Shown: positions 24,141 to 35,447, counted from the stretch's first letter. The stretch is DNA of 64,000 nucleotides from Cristatella mucedo (GCA_009760855.2 WPIO01000083.1:1-64000); one strand, 5' to 3'. Numbers and translations are program-made. The notes: a model not told the origin generated them from the letters alone.

Positions 24141-24935
24141 AAGCACGCTGAAAGTGAGTGGCTTTAAATCACTTTTAAGCGGTCCTGCGGTTTTCCGGTG
24201 CTATTAAATACATGGCTGAGCGTATAAAGGTGGTGGCGGCGATAGCATGACGGGTAAATTTTAAAAACATCTATCACGCCTGCCTACGCTTGAAGGTCTA
24301 GCCTTGCGCCCTAATCTGACACTAAGGAGTCACGATATTGTATAAGAATTAGAGGAATTCAGCGGCTCCAAAATCTGTCGCATGCTAGCACCCGCAAATA
24401 CAACACAAAGTCTGCCAAAAAATAAGGGATATTAACTACCGATGTCAAGCGTTTAAATCAACTGCTTCGCGTGCCGAATCGGTGACGTCTCTTTCTCACT
24501 AGATTTATTGAGGTCAGTGTGACGCCTCAAGTTAATAAGCGAAACTTGGCGTAACACTATGAAATTGGTGCTCGGACAGCTATCTGCACAGGATCTTGTT
24601 TATAGCATCCGTCCTTTAAAAGTATCTTTACGAGAAGAATCGTAAGCCTAAACTAGCTCCCATATTTCATGCATTCTAGTGGCCAAGTCTGTCTTTCGTC
24701 TCCACACTCTGCTTAGTCTTGCAATGCAACTCGTTGGTACAGGCGTTGGTTACGGCTTTGGTTCAGGCGTAAGTTCTTCGTCGACTTCTGAGTGCGAAGT
24801 CATTTATTTTCTCCCCTGCCCTAGCTTTTTTAAATGCAGGTGCCATTCTATAATCTTTTCTACAATTGTATACGCTCTCTAAAATGTACAGTGATGCGAG
24901 TACGCTTTTCTGAACGTGATTGTGTCCGAACGTGA
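24141..24935. other. No gene recognised
   Basis: Moderately AT-rich sequence, with no family signature. Confidence 0.5.
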
Positions 24936-26190
24936 AGTCCTTCTTGAGCATCTTGAATCTCGCTTGGGCATCGCTGGCACAGCACTGCAATGGTACAGAT
25001 CTTATCTCAACGGAAGACTCCGGAGTATTGATGCGACAGGACAAAGATCATCCAAGAAACCAATTGAGTACGGGGTGCCTCGGGGCTCTGTGCTCGGTCT
25101 GCTTGTTTTCACAGTTTATGCTCTCCCTCTTGCCGATGTGATCGCCGAGCACAATCTAGACTTTCGCTTCTACGCATACGACACTCAGTTGCACCTTCTC
25201 TTTGATCCCTAACAGCCCTCCAGCACGTCGAATTCTCTGCATACCCTTCCTGCATGTATTGATGACATCTGCACATGAATGGCAGCAAACCTTCTTAAAT
25301 TTAATGACGACAAAATCAACGTACTAGTTATTGACAAACCAAGTGTGTTTCAAAAATTGAAAAATCTGACGCTCAAAATCGGCTCAGCCAGCACATTTCC
25401 TGTTGAATCTGCACGTTATCTATGTGACATGTTCAGAAGCAACCTTTCATCAGGCGACAAACCACATTAGCTCCGCAGTCAAGTCTGCCTTTTTTCAGCT
25501 ACATAACATTGCTAAAATTCAGGTTTTCTTAGAAATGGATACAGCATATAAATAGATCCATGCATTTTTGACATCCTGTCTTGAATTCTGTAACTCACTG
25601 CTTGCTGGTCTACAGGCCTGTGCAATCATGCGCTTACAGCTGGAGCAGAATTCTGCAGCTAGGCTCAACTGTCACGAGCGTCGCAATTGTCACATCACTC
25701 CACTTCTCACCGACCAGGACTGGCTCATAATCAAGCAGCGCATCGACTTCAAGATTCTGTCACTTACTTGTAGGTACCTTCATTCTCTGGCTCCAGCGTA
25801 CCCATCAGAACTACTCCCCCACCAGGTAAAGAATCGTACAACTCGCTGCTCTGACTCTAATCGTTTGCCATACCTCGTACGAACCTTGAAACCATTGGAG
25901 ACCGTACCTTAGTTCCTATACTCCCAAAGCCTGGAACTCACTTCCAACCTCCGTCGCAACGTCCCCTGACATGGCTACATTTAAAAGAAGCTTAAAACGC
26001 ACCTGTTTATTACAGCATCTGGTGTTCTTTGTGATTCTTTCTTCGTGTGCACGTACCTGCTTAGACTGTGCCTGCTGCTTGCGGGAGTTACCACCAAACA
26101 TTCGACCATGTTTTATATGCAGCATCTGTAAAGTACCTAGAGAGAGATTCAGTTCTCTGAGGGTGCTACGCAAATGTATTATTCTTATTA
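24936..26190 (+). mobile_element. LINE A copy, RT 3' half
   Basis: It starts at LLEHLESRLGIAGTALQWYR and includes YGVPRGSVLGLLVFTVYALP and a mutated catalytic box (YAYDTQLHL for YADDTQLYL). As in the copy at 243, it has a TGA at the Trp codon before MAANLLKFNDDK (25276). The thumb region, RT end and 3' hairpin follow to 26190. It lies antisense in the proposed kinase intron. Confidence 0.8.
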
Positions 26191-26427
26191 CTTTTTTGCT
26201 ATTACTATGGTGGCTTACAGCGTGTGGGTGCCTTGTGACGTGCAGGTTGCACGACTGCCTAACCTTGTATTCTCACCATGCACTTATTAATTTATAAGCA
26301 GAATTAAAACGCCAAAATGTTTAACCGTGTGCATACTGTCATCAAAAATGGAATGAGAATACATAATCATTTTTTAGAGTTGATGCATCACGTCTTGATG
26401 TGCTATCAGGCTATTTAGCCTCTTGCA

Positions 26428-26490
26428 GCGAGTTTTAAAGCACCTTGTAAGAGATGAAGTTCTCTAAAAACCTATACAAGCGACCTAACG
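26428..26490 (+). mobile_element. Weak LINE A tail scrap
   Basis: TTTTAAAGCACCTTGTAAGA and GATGAAGTTCTCTAAAAACC loosely match the 3' hairpin. Low similarity. Confidence 0.35.
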
Positions 26491-26665
26491 TTATTCATAT
26501 GATAGGGTTTTAAATAAGCAAACAGCGTGACGACAGATTCCCTCTCATTTCTACTGGCGCCAGTATACGCTCTACCGAAACTCCAGCTACAGGTCAAGCT
26601 TTAAAGGTAATAGATCTAAAAATAGCAAAGTCCATGCAACAAAAAAGTAACAGCGAGTCAAATAC

Positions 26666-27739
26666 CTTTGGCTTTTCCCCTTTTTGCGAAGAAAGTACCA
26701 CGATCGCATGACCAGAGCCAGTAATAGCGTGAGTCTCATCTCTATAGTTCTGCGGTTCGCCTTTCTTTTTCTTAGTGAATTTTGACTCGTTTAAACTTCC
26801 GGTCTGCGCAGGAGTGACGGCGACTCTAGTTGCTGTAGCTTCTACTTTCGGCTGCCCTAGTTCATCCTGAATGGATAGGGCGCGGAAGTCGAAAGAGCTT
26901 CCGAAGCGGCGATGAGGTACCGAGGTCTGAGCCTTTGCCGCGGCGTGATGAGTCCCCACGATAGTCCCACCTTCACCGACGTCCATGGCAACGAGATTGC
27001 TGGCAGCTTCTTTTAGCTTCCTTCCATCGATGGGAAAATTCTCCTCTGAGTTAGCTGTCTCGCGACGCTGACCGATAGCATCTTGCTCCTCCAGCTCGAA
27101 GCCTCGACCGCCCGCCGACGTACCGCTATGGCCTCCCTGGCCGCCGCCGGCGCCTTCGCCACCGCCGCCCGAATGGCGACCCGGAGAGAGCTCGTCCATC
27201 TCGATCGGCTGCGTTTCTCGTGTCACTTCCGTCGGCTTGCGCTTGAGGTACTTGCTTAGTGGTCGCGCGTCCAAGGGCTCGCTCTCCATTTGAGACGACG
27301 ACGCCGTCATCGTCGTCGTCGTCACGGCGGTTACCTCTTCTGAAGAGTTCAATTCCGAAAAACGCGAGACGACCTCTACCTGACCAGCAGCAATCTCGTT
27401 GTCGTCTCGTCCGTCCGCTGCGGCCGAGCGGCTCGAGCCGGCCGCCCGGACGCGTGGGCGCTCGCTCGCGCTCTTTGGACCGTCGTCCGAAGCTGCGAGG
27501 GCAGCGCTCGACGAGGACAGTGCTGCGCCGCCGCCGCCGTCTTGTCGCTGCGGTGGCGCCCGCTGCTTCTCCTCGGGAAAGGACGCGCCCGTCTTGCGCT
27601 TCTTCCCTTTGCTCGACATCAAGGAGCTGCGCTTTCCGGCGACACCGCCCCTGCTGAGGATGCGGTCCGTTTGAAAGCAGGCGTGGCCGTGGCACGCCTG
27701 AATGTCCGAGCGCAGGTGAGGGTCGAGGGTCAAGCAACC
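26666..27739 (-). CDS. CDKL5: CDKL5-like exon: end of kinase domain and disordered tail
   Basis: The acceptor is TTTGTTTGAAG, and the proposed donor is CCAAAG|GTATTT. The exon has 358 codons. Its first 28 residues (GCLTLDPHLRSDIQACHGHA and on to FQTDRIL) match the end of the CDKL5 kinase domain (LLKLDP..., FQTQRLL). The remainder is not alignable by eye. It has a basic KGKKRK patch at about residues 310-315 (possible nuclear localisation), Ser/Ala and Thr runs, Gly-rich stretches, and many acidic and basic residues, all consistent with the disordered tail of this family. The GC content of the first 600 bases is much higher than in flanking introns. If the donor is not used, the frame runs on to a stop at 26594. 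Confidence 0.88.
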
Positions 27740-27978
27740 CTTCAAACAAAACGAGGCGCCGAGCGCGTCGTCGTCGAGTTCGAAAAACACGCAATTTCGG
27801 ACGATGGAGCGAGCGTCGAATGCAAGATGGCGGCCTGCTGTGATTTTTTTTTTGGCAACAGGATGACATTCGGTGGTCTCGGGCTATGCTTGACGAATCC
27901 TGACGCCAATTCGACGGATCGAGGCGGCGTTCGAGCATGGGGCAAACGAGCTGAGCGCATGCGTGCGCTAGTACTTAC

Positions 27979-28059
27979 TTTCATAAAGTCTACGCAGACG
28001 GAGCTCAGCACTCCTTGGTAGCGAGCTTGGAGCGTGCGAGGAGCGCTGACGCTTGGGAA
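27979..28059 (-). CDS. CDKL5: CDKL5-like exon (human exon 10 equivalent)
   Basis: This 81-nt exon follows CTTTCTTTTCAG and ends at AAA|GTAAGT. It encodes [20 protein letters not shown] followed by VCVDFMK. Human has the pattern [20 protein letters not shown] in the same place. The length equals human c.745-825, and both ends are phase 0. Confidence 0.93.
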
Positions 28060-28133
28060 CTGAAAAGAAAGAGCGAGCGCTCGTCCCACGTGAGCGTGCG
28101 CCTCGTGCTGCGACGCCAGCGAGAACGTGCGGG

Positions 28134-28215
<82 letters not shown>

Positions 28216-28485
28216 AGAGAGAGACAGACAGACACACAGACAGACACACAGACAGACACACAGACAGACACACACAGACAGACAGACAGACAGACACACA
28301 CATACACAGACACACAGAGGGAGAGACAGAGAGGAGAGAGAGAGGAGAGAGTGAGAACAGAGAGAGAGAGAAAGAGAGACAGAGATAGAGACAGAGACAG
28401 AGAGAGACAGAGACAGAGAGGGAGGGAGAGACAGAGAGGAAATCGAGAGAGCAGAGAAAGCAGAGAAACAGACAGACATACAGAC

Positions 28486-28530
<45 letters not shown>

Positions 28531-28669
28531 AGAGAAGAGAGAGAGAGAGAACAGAGAGAGAGAGCAGAGAGACAGCAGAGAGAGAGAGAGCAGAGAGAGA
28601 GAGAGAGCAGAGAGAGAGAGCAGAGAGAAAGAGAGAGAGAGCGAGAGAGAGAGAGAGAGAAGAGAGAGA

Positions 28670-28734
<65 letters not shown>

Positions 28735-28773
28735 CAGCGAGGACGCAGCGAGAGCCTCGCAGCGCGGTGGCAC
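28060..28773 (-). repeat. Intron composed mainly of (CT)n on the transcribed strand
   Basis: Positions 28138-28733 are (GA)n with GACA, GAGAC and CACA variants on the plus strand, so the kinase transcript has about 600 nt of pyrimidine-rich CU/GU repeat between two coding exons. The intron is 714 nt (238 codons) and has no stop in the kinase frame. Homopurine mirror repeats of this kind can form triplex DNA. Confidence 0.9.
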
Positions 28774-28963
28774 CTTTAGCCCGCTAAAACGCGGGTTTTT
28801 GTAGAAGGCGTTCAATTGGTCCTGCGTCAGTGGCCCGAGAATTTTCTGGATAGCATATAGCTGGTCGATCTCACTGTCACCAGCGAACAGAGGCTGGCCG
28901 TCGCTGAGCTCGCCCATGATGCAGCCGATTGACCATACGTCCACGGCCTTGCCGTAGGGTACA
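28774..28963 (-). CDS. CDKL5: CDKL5-like kinase C-lobe exon (human exon 9 equivalent)
   Basis: This 190-nt exon follows CTGTATCGCAG and ends at AAAG|GTGCCA. It encodes [20 protein letters not shown], then [20 protein letters not shown] and onward to NPRFSGLK, the alpha-F to CMGC-insert region of the C-lobe. Size and phases equal human c.555-744. The downstream intron is nearly all (CT)n on the transcribed strand, and the frame stays open through it. Confidence 0.95.
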
Positions 28964-28969
28964 CTGCGA

Positions 28970-29920
28970 TACAGGACCGGAAGTGAGCTCTCTCAACAAG
29001 CTCGCGGCTAATTACCAGCTTCATCTTCAACCCTACTCTGTTGAATATCTCTCTCCTCGAGACAAGGCAATAGCGAAGCAGGCTCATTTAAAGTGCGAAT
29101 AAAGTTTATTACATGAAATTAGCTTCGATTGGTTGGTAACAGCTTCAGAAAAACTTTATAATAAAAGCGGTCCAACTGCTTTCACTTAGTTTCTAAGTTT
29201 TGGAATCAATTTCTCCCTACACGTATACTTAAACTCTGGATGCGTGTCTTAACCAGAGCTAAAAAAGATCCGTACGCCAAACCATTCGGGATGTTAAATT
29301 TAATAAAATAGGAAGTAATCCTTAATCATTTGTAAATCACCGTAGTCATTCGTCGTGCTTCCCTCTCCAGCTGCTTTACTCAAGCTTTATTTTGGTCAAG
29401 AAAGTTGGATTTCAAAGCTCAAACCCTGCGCCTGGGGTTTTGTATTTGGCAGCAAGATATGGGTCCTAGGCACATAGTAAGGCCAGTAAAGCACTTTTTG
29501 ATTAATCCGTATTTGGTGCTTATGCAGTGGCCCACACCGTCGCCATATCCAAACCTACAGATCGTTTATTGAACGGTATCAATAGAGAAATGAGGCATTG
29601 GTGTTTTGCCAGCATCAGTAGCGAATTTTCAGTAAAATTCAGGTTTAGGAATGCGCTACAACAAAAGAGACAATGCGGAAGACTGCGACCTCTATGCTTG
29701 GCCAGATAAACGAGATCATAAAATCGTGTTCGAACGATGTCACACCAAAAGCATACATCCGACAGCACGTGCGCTAGTTTTCGGGCTGTCAATGAATATT
29801 TATTTTCTTATCCTGCACTGAACGATAGCCCGGCATCTTCGAAAACCTATTTATTACCCGAACGAATTCACAGCCGCAGCAGGTGGGGCTATAATGTGAA
29901 AAGTTTTGCTGAGTGCATGC
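28970..29920. other. Kinase intron sequence, nothing recognised
   Basis: This is intron sequence between the exons at 30600 and 28963. No repeat family was identified. Confidence 0.5.

Positions 29921-29923
<3 letters not shown>

Positions 29924-29964
<41 letters not shown>
29924..29964. repeat. (AT)n microsatellite
   Basis: 41 bp of perfect AT alternation within a kinase intron. Confidence 0.95.
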
Positions 29965-29967
<3 letters not shown>

Positions 29968-30599
29968 GGGTACTGACAGGAAGAAATAATCAGAGCTTTA
30001 GGCGGGCCATAATTGCTCACATTCTGTAACAGAGTGCAGGTGTAGTGAGACCCGTGGAAGAACGTGAAATTATTTAGCTAATGGTTCAACCAAACGCTAA
30101 TTAAGGACAATGTGAACTTGGCTTCGGGAAACAGAGAATTAAGTACCGACCACACTGCCTACCATGTACAAACGGTCCGTTTGGTGCGCTTATAATAGAT
30201 CGTGACTATTAAAGTTTCAATCTAGGCTAAGGTACTCATTAAGCTGATCTTTTTCACAGCTCCTCGCCTATTTTTATTCGAAGGTAATCTTTACCGCTGA
30301 GTTTGCATTGACATTCGAAGTGACCCATCTGTCATTGCTGCAGGGTGGAATAGCCGAGATTAAAGTATGGCCCGATTGCATGTTCGGTAAATGCGATCTC
30401 GCAAGACGCACAATCTCATCATACTATTCACGTCATCACACCGACTAGAGAGCGATTCTGCACAAGTATACCTCAATTTTGACAACACCTTGCTTTTCAC
30501 TTAGCTAGTGATCCGCCGTCCCATACTCGAAGGAGCGAAGTAGCGGCGCTGCGTGACAGCGAGCGAGCAGCAGCAGTCACTCCGCTCCGCTCTGCTTAC

Positions 30600-30690
30600 C
30601 CAAGCAGCAGCTCTGGCGCTCGATACCAGCGAGTGGCCACGTAGTCCGTGTAGCGACCACTGGCGCTACTAGTGACTTGTCTTGCAAAGC
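30600..30690 (-). CDS. CDKL5: CDKL5-like activation-loop exon (human exon 8 equivalent)
   Basis: This 91-nt exon follows ATTGTTTTAG and ends at TTGG|GTAAGC. It encodes [12 protein letters not shown], then [18 protein letters not shown]. The activation motif is T160-D-Y162, where human CDKL5 has T-E-Y at 169-171. TDY is the form seen in CDKL1-4. The rest (ELLLG, and VPYGK in the next exon) remains CDKL5-like. Size and phases equal human c.464-554. Confidence 0.95.
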
Positions 30691-30839
30691 CTAAAACAAT
30701 GATAACACTTATTTCTGAGCCATCAACCTTTTCTTTGTAAACACGCATAAAGCCCGCTCGAGTTTGCTTTCTAAGGAGGCTCCTTGACACACGACACCGT
30801 CAGTAGCACTTTACTGTTCAAACTGATGCAGCAGCTTTC

Positions 30840-31165
30840 TGCCAGCTCGTGCCGACAGGTCTTCTATGGACAATGTATTAGCTGCTTCATTCCTACGCTT
30901 GAAGACCGTTGGCGACAGAAGCTTTTGCTTTGCATGTCCTAGGCTGGAACTCACGTCCACAGTTCTTACTCACGACATCTACTCTCCTGCTGCTGCCTAC
31001 TGTAGCACATCCTTTTGCAGCCGTCCTGAGCTGCTGCTACTTCCATCCATGCAACTCACTACTTCAACTGCCCTCCTGATTAATCTTCCTGCTTCTCGCG
31101 ATCTCTTTGTTTCACGAGATAAAGTCTGTTGGCTGCCTCACTCAATGGTTGCCGTACAGAAGTGG
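30840..31165 (+). mobile_element. LINE B fragment, RT end
   Basis: It reads MDNVLAASFLRLKTVGDRSF, then CPRLELTSTVL and CSRPELLLLPSMQLTT, a decayed version of the LINE B C-terminus seen at position 1. It is antisense within a kinase intron, close to the activation-loop exon. Confidence 0.65.
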
Positions 31166-31169
31166 CTTC

Positions 31170-32385
31170 TTATTTTTCCTCTAAGAAAATACTTTGTCGA
31201 CACCTAATTATATACCTATAAACTAGCCTCGTAGCTGCTGCCTGCATGCTTTGGGTACATACACTCCCAGGGCTTGAAATCACGCCTAAAACGTCACTCT
31301 TTAGCTTATTCGGTAGGGTCTGATGGCATGTGGGAGGTCGGATCTTCATGCATTATCCCGAAAGCCGCTTGGGTTATAAGTGGGCAATCGAAAACTCTCC
31401 TGCGTAAAACACCCCCTTATTCCTTGTGGATTTACAGACGGAGATACTCTATATTTCTTCTGTATAATATTGCTGACATGTGTGGTGGAGACTGGCAGAA
31501 TGGGCTTATTGCGATCTAGAAGAAACATTCTGCAGGTCTCAAATCCTCAGATTTTGCTATGAAATACCGTCCTGGTAAAGGTTTGGCCCCTCAAACATTT
31601 CTGGGGAAGCTTATGATTTCTATGACAAGAGTCAGGTGTAAGAAAGTAGATAATGAGATGGCCATTCGAGATAAGTCAAACTTTATACGCATAATCTTAA
31701 TTTAAAGCACGGTCTTACTTTTCATTCTACTAATGTGCAGTGACAAACATAAATGAAAAAGATTATTATATTTTTTGACATTAAAATCCCGCAGCCATAG
31801 CATGACCAGGTGAGAAAGCGAAAAAAGAAATTAAAATGGTGTAGATTGATAAAGCGTAAAAATAGTAGCAGAAGTTTGATCTAAAACAAAAAGGTAAATC
31901 ACTTGTATTCATGTTCATGCATGTTTTGAACGGATATACGATTATAATTAAATGGGCCAGCGAATAAAGAAATATGATGGTTTTAAGTCAATACTCAAGG
32001 AACAAAGGGGCCTAACTGGGCAAAGATGGTCGTGCGACGGGTTACAATCAAGACTACTGCCCAGTAGGGTAACCTGTCTCCAGGTATGGAGAGCTGGGCA
32101 TAATTGACTGCGGTACACCGGGATTGTAGCCAGGATTTTAAGGGGGCTGATCCTTGACCTTTTACGAGTCAGCAAATCGTGGTTCGAGGCACCACCCTAG
32201 AAGGGGCATGTCGCTCGGCTTAAACGGGACCGCTGCCCCGCAGCCAGCCCGCGCTACGCCTCTGCAAGATATGGGACTCGTCAGACAGGAAAAAAGGAGA
32301 GTTAAAATTTTATTCGGCTCTATCCGTGAGCTCTTCAAATTGTCCGATGCAGTAATCGCTGCTCACGAAAGAGCGAAATATTTAC
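31170..32385. other. Kinase intron sequence, nothing recognised
   Basis: AT-rich until about 31960, then mixed composition. A T(A/G)-rich patch lies at 31700-31900. No repeat or exon was recognised. Confidence 0.5.
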
Positions 32386-32566
32386 CAAAGTCGCAGAGCT
32401 TAAGCCGGTCATCCTTGCTGATAAGTAGATTTTCCGGCTTAATATCTCTGTGCAGAATGCCAGCATTGTGACACCATAGAACGGCGCAGACTAGCTGGTA
32501 AGTGTATGACATTGCTTTTTCGGGCGTAACACCGTCTGGCTGCTCTTCAAGCACCTCCAGCATGTT
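32386..32566 (-). CDS. CDKL5: CDKL5-like catalytic-loop exon (human exons 6+7 fused)
   Basis: This 181-nt exon runs from CGTCGCAG to TTTG|GTAAAT. It encodes [20 protein letters not shown], then the catalytic loop HRDIKPEN (Asp at residue 126) and KLCDFG (Asp 144). Human CDKL5 has an intron inside this stretch (c.403/404, from memory); here the two exons are one, and 181 nt is exactly c.283-463. The intron before it is only 125 nt. Confidence 0.95.
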
Positions 32567-32691
32567 CTGCGACGATGAAATCATTTATGAAAAGCTTCTC
32601 TTGAGAGCATGCATCTTGACAAAAAAAGCGAAAGGACCGAGCGCTTTTGACGGAAATGCAAAACTATCGCTGGTCAGTACAGAGCACTAAC

Positions 32692-32828
32692 CCGGTCGAC
32701 GTATTGGAAAACAAGGTACAGCTTGCCACGCCTTCTGAACGCCTCCAGCAACTCCACGATGTTTTCATGGTGCAGCGATTTGAGTGTCTTGAGCTCGCGC
32801 ATGGTCGTACGCTGGATATCGGCGTCAT
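32692..32828 (-). CDS. CDKL5: CDKL5-like kinase exon, alpha-C region (human exon 5 equivalent)
   Basis: This 137-nt exon is preceded by GGCATTTCAG and followed by CGG|GTTAGT. It encodes DDADIQRTTMRELKTLKSLH and onward through AFRRRGKLYLVFQYVDR. The alpha-C glutamate lies in MREL. The AFRRRGKLYLVF stretch is typical of CDKL5 rather than of CDKL1-4. The size equals human c.146-282. A LINE A copy begins only about 33 bp upstream of the acceptor (see 32863-33905), so part of the splice-site environment may be transposon-derived. Confidence 0.95.
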
Positions 32829-32862
32829 CTGAAATGCCGTTTGGCAATTTGATCATTTTGGC

Positions 32863-33905
32863 GTAAACGGAAAACAATCATCCGAGGAGCCACTGAAATA
32901 TGGGGTGCCCCCTCTGTGCTCTGTGCCTGGTCCGGCTCTTTTCGCGGTGTATACTCACACTCTAGCCAATGTGATTGCCAGGCTGAACCTAGGCTTTCGC
33001 TTCTATGCGGATGACACTCAGCTGTACTTTTGCTTTGATTCCACCCAGCCCTCAAGCACGTCGAATTCTCTCGGCTCCTCTGCTGCATGTATCGATGGCT
33101 CAACCGAGCAACATAACGAGCTACATAACGTTGCTAACATTCGGGCTTGCTTAGATAAGGACACCACGTCTAAGTTGGTCCATGCATTCGTGACATCCCG
33201 TTTCGACTTCTGCAACTCACTGCCCGCTGGTCTACCGGCATGTGCGATCAGGGGATTGCAGCTAGTGCAAAAGTCCGCAGCTAGGCTTGTCTGTCGTGAG
33301 CGTCGAAGTTGCCACGTCAAACCACTTCTCGCCGACTTGCACTGGCTGCCAGTCAAGCAACGGATTGACTTCAAGGTTTTGTCGCTCACTTTTAGGTCAC
33401 TTCATTCTTCGGCTCCAGCCTATCTCTAAGATCTACTCCCCCACCAGGCCAAGCACGGTACCACCCGCTTTTCGGAATCCAACAGCCTACCAATATCTCG
33501 TACAAACCTTAAATCCTTTGGAGACCGTGCATTAATTGCTTATGCTCCAAAAGCCTGGAACTCACTCCCGACTTGTTTCAAAACATCCCCTGATTTGACC
33601 ACATTTAAAAAGAACTTAAAAACACACCTATTGAGGACAGCATTTAGTGGGTCCCTGCGATTCATCCTTGATGTGCTTATGCGTGCTGACACTGTTGCAT
33701 GCTGCCACTAACCATACTTGCATGCTGACCCTGTGCACGTCACCCCTAACCATGTTGTTCATGTTGTTTATCAAGCATGATATTTCTCACCATTCAATTG
33801 CTTTTCCCTTTGAAGCAAATGTAAAGCGCCTAGAAAGAGACTGAGTTCTCTGAGGGTGCTTTATCAAGTGCATTACTATTAATATTATCATTATTATTAT
33901 GGCAA
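32863..33905 (+). mobile_element. LINE A copy beside a kinase exon
   Basis: The copy begins with a NGKQSSEEPLKYGVP-like segment at about 32863 and contains FYADDTQLYFCFDSTQPSST, then an internal deletion that removes MAANFLKLN, then NIRACLDKDTTSKLVHAFVT, the thumb region, the RT end, the 3' hairpin and an ATT tail. It is antisense to the kinase, and its 5' end is about 33 bp from the 3' splice site of the exon at 32828. Confidence 0.85.
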
Positions 33906-35305
33906 ATGCATATAGATTGCAGGAAAATTTCTTAAATTGAATGACGACAAAAAACCTACTATTTATGGGCAAACCAAGTGCGACTCAAAAACGGGAAAGG
34001 TTGAAGCTCACAATCTGCTCTGCCAGCGTATCTCCTGTTGAATCTGCACGAAATCTAGACGTATTTTTCCAAAGTAACCTTTCATTAGATGACCACGTCA
34101 GCTCCACAGTCAAGTCTGCCTTCTTTCAGCTACATAATTTTGCTAAAATTTGGGCTTGCTTAGATAGGGATACCACATTGCGACAGCCCTCTGCACGACC
34201 TATAGTCGGGCTGGGTAGTGCAACCGTGCAACAAGCCTGCTGGCTCCAGCGCCTAACACTTTATTCTCCAAAGTCGCACCGGCCAAGCCCAGCCTACACA
34301 CAATAGACGGCTGCCGGCGTCGAAGGATCTAGCCTTCACCTTACCCATTGTACCACTTCGGCAGCCCTCTTATTCAACGAACGCGTTGTTTTCAAACTGT
34401 CGAGCCATTGTTCGTCCGAACCTGCCCGACAGATGGCGGCAGTGTGTGGGAGATGGATATCCCCACAGATGCCGCCACTGCATGGATTTGGGCAGGACTG
34501 TCGAGTAATCGTCTGCCCTTCCACCGCTCCAGAGCCTGCGGCTGCTTAGGCAGTCTGAGCTCTCTCCGCCCAGTGCTCACAGGCTGCAGAGTCATGTTCC
34601 GTCACACACATCTAAATTGGTCGATGCGTTTGTGACATCCCGTCTTGACTTCTGTAACTCACTGCTTGCTGGTCTACTGACCTGTTCAATCAGACATTTA
34701 CAGTTGGTGCACAACTCTGCAGCTAAGCTTGTCTGTTGTGAGCGTCACATTTGCCAAATCACACCACTTCTGGACGACCTGCTCAGGCTCCTAGTCAAGC
34801 AACTCATTGACTTCAAGGCTTTGTCACTCACTTGTAGGTCCCTTCATTCTTCAACTCCAGCCTACCTATCAGATCTACTCCCCCGCCAGGCCAAGCATCT
34901 TTCCACCGGCGTTTCGGAATTGAATCGTTTACTTGTACCTCGTACGCACCTCAAATCCTTCGGAGACCAAGTCTTTAGTTCACATGCTCTTAAAGCCTGG
35001 TACTCACTTACGAATGGCGTCACGACATCCCCTGACTCGACCACATTTAAAAAGAAGCTAAAAACGCATCCATTTATCACAGCATTTGGTGGGTCCATGT
35101 GATTGTGTGCACGCTGACACTGTGCATGCTGCCACGAACCATACTTGCATGCTGACCCTGTGCATGTCGGCTCTAACCGTTTTATGTTGTCATTGAGCTT
35201 GTTACCAGTAATCATTCGATCATGCTTCCTAGCAACAAATGTAAAGTGCCTAGAAAGAGATTGAGTTCTGTGTAGGCCCTATAACAAATGTATAATAATA
35301 ATTAT
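33906..35305 (+). mobile_element. LINE A copy interrupted by a solo LTR
   Basis: RT segments KPSATQKRERLKLTICSASV and SDDHVSSTVKSAFFQLHNFA-like sequence run to 34178. After the LTR the same frame resumes at KLVDAFVTSRLDFCNSLLAG and continues to the 3' hairpin (35236-35290) and ATT tail. The LINE is therefore older than the LTR insertion. Confidence 0.85.
34179..34606 (-). mobile_element. Solo LTR, 428 bp, with 5-bp target duplication
   Basis: On the minus strand it starts TGTGACGGAAC and ends GGGCTGTCGCA, the TG...CA ends of an LTR. It contains an AATAAAGTGTTAGGC polyadenylation-type signal near its 3' end. CACAT flanks both sides (34174-34178 and 34607-34611), and the interrupted LINE sequence is contiguous when one copy is removed. 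A related LTR lies at 37539-38000. No internal retroelement genes are present, so it is a recombined solo LTR. Confidence 0.88.
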
Positions 35306-35447
35306 TATTATGATTAGGGCATTCATCAACGGACCACTTTAAATGTGCGAAGTGCTGCTTTGCTGCTTTCGGGCGATGCGAAAGAATCGTGACTCATTTA
35401 CCACAGCAAGAGAAGCAATGTCTGGGCAGAGTATCACTTCGACGAAC

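Noticed and set aside
27259-27674. Plus-strand Arg/Ser/Pro-rich frames
   Set aside because: Antisense shadows of the GC-rich kinase exon 27739-26666.
28015-28779. Plus-strand Arg/Glu repeat frames (RERERE)
   Set aside because: Pure products of the GA microsatellite; antisense to the kinase.
27742-28944. 400-codon minus-strand open frame with long Leu/Ser repeats
   Set aside because: It is two kinase exons read through a (CT)n intron and a short second intron. The flanking splice sites and CDKL5 alignment show the repeat is intronic.
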